NCBI RefSeq assembly: GCF_900155605.1
Contig: NZ_LT707420.1
Span: 600,158 to 664,157, forward strand
Source of the DNA: Actinomyces marseillensis
GTDB taxonomy: Bacteria; Actinomycetota; Actinomycetes; Actinomycetales; Actinomycetaceae
DNA: 64,000 nt
Direction of reading: 5' to 3'
Below the pieces are notes generated by a model, which saw only the letters and a list, made by a program, of their open reading frames with translations, did no database searches and had not been told where the DNA came from. Position numbers and translations under genes: made by a program. Below, piece after piece: positions 62,486 through 64,000 of the stretch (position 1 is its first letter; each line of letters starts with the position of its first letter).

Positions 62486-62520
62486 TGTGTGGGGGCGCGG
62501 CTTGGCCGCGCCCCCACACA
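62486..62520 (+). terminator. Terminator after metQ
   Basis: TGTGTGGGGGCGCGGC (62486-62501), loop TTG, exact complement to 62520: a 16-bp stem. Confidence 0.85.
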
Positions 62521-62535
62521 TGTCCCACACGCATA

Positions 62536-62567
62536 AAGGTGCCGCGCCCAAAAGGGCGCGGCACCTT
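62536..62567 (-). terminator. Terminator after upp
   Basis: AAGGTGCCGCGCCC (62536-62549) with exact complement at 62554-62567, loop of four; on the - strand it ends in CCTTTATG, just beyond the upp stop. Confidence 0.8.
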
Positions 62568-62592
62568 GAGCGTTTAAAACCAGTCGCTAGAC

Positions 62593-63231
62593 TCAGTCGA
62601 CAATGCCGTAGAGGCGGTCGCCGGCGTCGCCCAGACCCGGGACGATGTAGGACTTTTCGTTGAGGCGCTCGTCAACGGATGCGACGACAACGGTGACATC
62701 GGCGCGGTCTCCGACGAACTCTTCGAGGACCTTCAGGCCTTCGGGAGCAGCCAGCAGGCAGACGCAGGTGACGTCCTTGGCTCCACGGTCGAAGAGGTAC
62801 TTCGTTGCTGCGACCATCGTGTGGCCGGTGGCCAGCATCGGGTCAAGAACGAAGCACTGGCGACCCGCGAGATCCTCGGGAAGACGGTTCGCGTAGGTCT
62901 CGACCTCGAGAGTCTTTTCATCGCGCTTCATTCCCAAGAAGCCAACCTCGGCGGTGGGAAGAAGACGAGTCATGCCTTCGAGCATGCCCAGTCCGGCGCG
63001 AAGAACGGGGACAACGATGGGGCGAGGCTCGCTGATGCGCTTGCCAACGGTGGGCGCAACGGGAGTATTGATTGCGATCTCAGTGGTTGACACGTGACGC
63101 GTGGCCTCGTAGGCAAGAAGCGTAACCAATTCGTCAACCAACTGGCGGAAAGTCGCCGAGTGAGTGTCGCGGTCACGCAGGACGGTGAGCTTGTGGGCAA
63201 TGAGCGGGTGATCTGCAATATGAAGGCGCAT
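62593..63231 (-). CDS. upp: Uracil phosphoribosyltransferase
   Basis: 212 residues. Forms UMP from uracil and PRPP. PRPP loop [15 protein letters not shown]; base/PRPP site [14 protein letters not shown] near residue 80; family uracil-binding end [15 protein letters not shown]. Full length for the family. Divergent from tadA, with only 57 bases between starts, so both promoters lie in that short spacer. Confidence 0.95.
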   Translation of the reverse strand: MRLHIADHPLIAHKLTVLRDRDTHSATFRQLVDELVTLLAYEATRHVSTTEIAINTPVAPTVGKRISEPRPIVVPVLRAGLGMLEGMTRLLPTAEVGFLGMKRDEKTLEVETYANRLPEDLAGRQCFVLDPMLATGHTMVAATKYLFDRGAKDVTCVCLLAAPEGLKVLEEFVGDRADVTVVVASVDERLNEKSYIVPGLGDAGDRLYGIVD

Positions 63232-63288
63232 AGTTCAAGAGTAACCCGCGAAGGGCCCTTTACGCGATAGGCTTTGAGGGTGACAACA

Positions 63289-64000
63289 ATGGATCAGTAC
63301 AAAGAAGCGATGGCCCGCGCGCTCTTCTTGGCGAATAAAGCCCGAGAAATGGGGGATGTCCCCGTGGGCGCAGTCGTTATTGACTCTCTGGGACGCATTA
63401 TCGGCCGGGGTTGGAATTGCCGCGAAGCCTTGCATGATCCCTGTGGCCACGCCGAAATAATGGCCCTCCGCGAAGCCGGAGAGCGATTGAATCGTTGGAA
63501 CCTCATTGGGTGCACCTTGGTCGTCACCCTTGAGCCGTGCACGATGTGTGCAGGAGCCGCCGTCTCTTCACGAGTCGATCGCGTTGTTTTCGGCGCATGG
63601 GACCCGAAAGCCGGTGCCGCGGGCTCACTGCGCGACGTTTTGCGCGACTCTCGCCTCAACCATCAGGTCGAGGTCGTTCCCGGCGTTCTCGCCAAGGAAG
63701 CGACCGTTCAGCTGCGTGCCTTCTTTGAAACCCGTCGCGACCGTCCCGATAACCCCTTCGTTGGAGTTCCCCCGCGCGCTCACCGCGCCGAGGAGATCGA
63801 AACTCTGAGCGGTTGGGCCCCGGCAACGGTGCCCCCGGCAGCTACGGTTTCTGCACAAGAACCCGCCGCCGCGCTGGAGTCCGCCGTAGTCGCCTCACAA
63901 CCGCCCGTCCTTGCCCCGGGACCCGCCGCAGCGACTCGTCAGGAGCCTCGCGTCTCCGATTCTCCTGACGAGGCCATTGCCGCCATCCGCGCACGCCTGA
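63289..64000 (+). CDS. tadA: tRNA adenosine deaminase with extended C-terminus, 3' truncated by the window
   Basis: The 237 visible residues contain a full TadA: zinc ligands His54, Cys84 and Cys87, catalytic Glu56 (HAE, PCTMC), and the C-terminal family helices ending near residue 155. TadA converts A34 to inosine in tRNA-Arg(ACG), the very tRNA encoded at 23.7 kb. An extra tail of at least 80 residues follows, rich in A, P, E and V, without a stop before the window end; E. coli TadA is 167 residues. ATG 63289 follows GAGGGTGA at 63275-63282; GTG 63280 is an alternative. Confidence 0.92.
   Translation, partial: MDQYKEAMARALFLANKAREMGDVPVGAVVIDSLGRIIGRGWNCREALHDPCGHAEIMALREAGERLNRWNLIGCTLVVTLEPCTMCAGAAVSSRVDRVVFGAWDPKAGAAGSLRDVLRDSRLNHQVEVVPGVLAKEATVQLRAFFETRRDRPDNPFVGVPPRAHRAEEIETLSGWAPATVPPAATVSAQEPAAALESAVVASQPPVLAPGPAAATRQEPRVSDSPDEAIAAIRARL

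Noticed and set aside
1-64000. CRISPR array, insertion sequence or prophage
   Set aside because: No regularly spaced repeats with unique spacers, no transposase, integrase or phage genes were found. The repeated units seen are intragenic or short spacer elements.
1-64000. GGCCTCG as a KOPS-like polarised chromosome motif
   Set aside because: Both orientations appear at similar frequency by eye, without the strand skew expected for KOPS.

Overview
The window comes from a high-GC Gram-positive bacterium, most likely an oral or mucosal member of the Actinomycetaceae (Actinomyces/Schaalia type). The clues are a base composition near 60% GC by eye, a tip protein - shaft pilin - class C sortase pilus locus of the Actinomyces fimbria kind, a second very large wall-anchored adhesin with an LAKTG sorting signal, LuxS, single-chain iron-sulfur L-serine dehydratase, frequent GTG starts and tightly overlapping operons. 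Genus and species are inferred; no rRNA marker is present.

Layout. 1-5.8 kb: pilus locus (5'-truncated tip-like protein with four tandem 155-residue repeats, shaft pilin, terminator, class C sortase). 5.9-12.3 kb: housekeeping metabolism (sdaA on -, luxS, MTA/SAH nucleosidase, low-molecular-weight tyrosine phosphatase, lysozyme-like lipoprotein, degenerate ROK protein, a purine-type phosphoribosyltransferase on -). 12.3-18.4 kb: a - strand run of alpha/beta hydrolase, HrpA RNA helicase and an SprT-like metalloprotease. 18.6-23.4 kb: YtxH-like protein, ferritin-VIT1 metal transporter, TRIC-type membrane protein, amino-acid permease and a membrane-anchored HNH nuclease. 23.7 kb: tRNA-Arg(ACG). 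24.0-25.9 kb: a nucleobase permease fused to an OHCU-decarboxylase-like domain. 26.4-33.8 kb: the 2467-residue adhesin on -. 34.0-34.3 kb: tRNA-Ser(GCT) and tRNA-Ser(TGA).

34.3-37.6 kb: AGE-family sugar epimerase (-) and phosphoglucomutase (+). 37.7-41.7 kb: a three-gene overlapping operon of two polytopic membrane proteins and a three-cupredoxin NirK-type copper nitrite reductase. 41.8-44.4 kb: MFS transporter and App1-like phosphatase. 44.8-50.4 kb: complete peptide ABC importer with a fused double ATPase. 50.6-57.2 kb: LacI-type regulator divergent from a family 2 glycoside hydrolase and a sugar ABC importer lacking its own ATPase. 57.4-59.6 kb: GluQ-RS (-) and a pair of CrcB/Fluc fluoride channels. 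59.7-62.4 kb: methionine importer metNIQ. 62.6-64 kb: upp (-) and a 3'-truncated tadA with an unusual tail.

Several parts work together: LuxS and the nucleosidase complete SAH detoxification and AI-2 precursor formation; the copper enzyme with its two membrane partners looks like a respiratory or nitrite-detoxifying module; the peptide, methionine and sugar importers with their lipoproteins fit a fastidious, amino-acid- and glycan-scavenging lifestyle; and the two surface loci provide adhesion.

The most interesting signals are a strongly over-represented heptamer GGCCTCG/CGAGGCC in genes and spacers, a two-copy palindromic repeat family built on a 17-mer, the permease-OHCU fusion whose expected catalytic histidine is tyrosine, and the GC mosaic with roughly 510-residue super-repeats in the giant adhesin. 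No CRISPR array, insertion sequence or prophage was seen.
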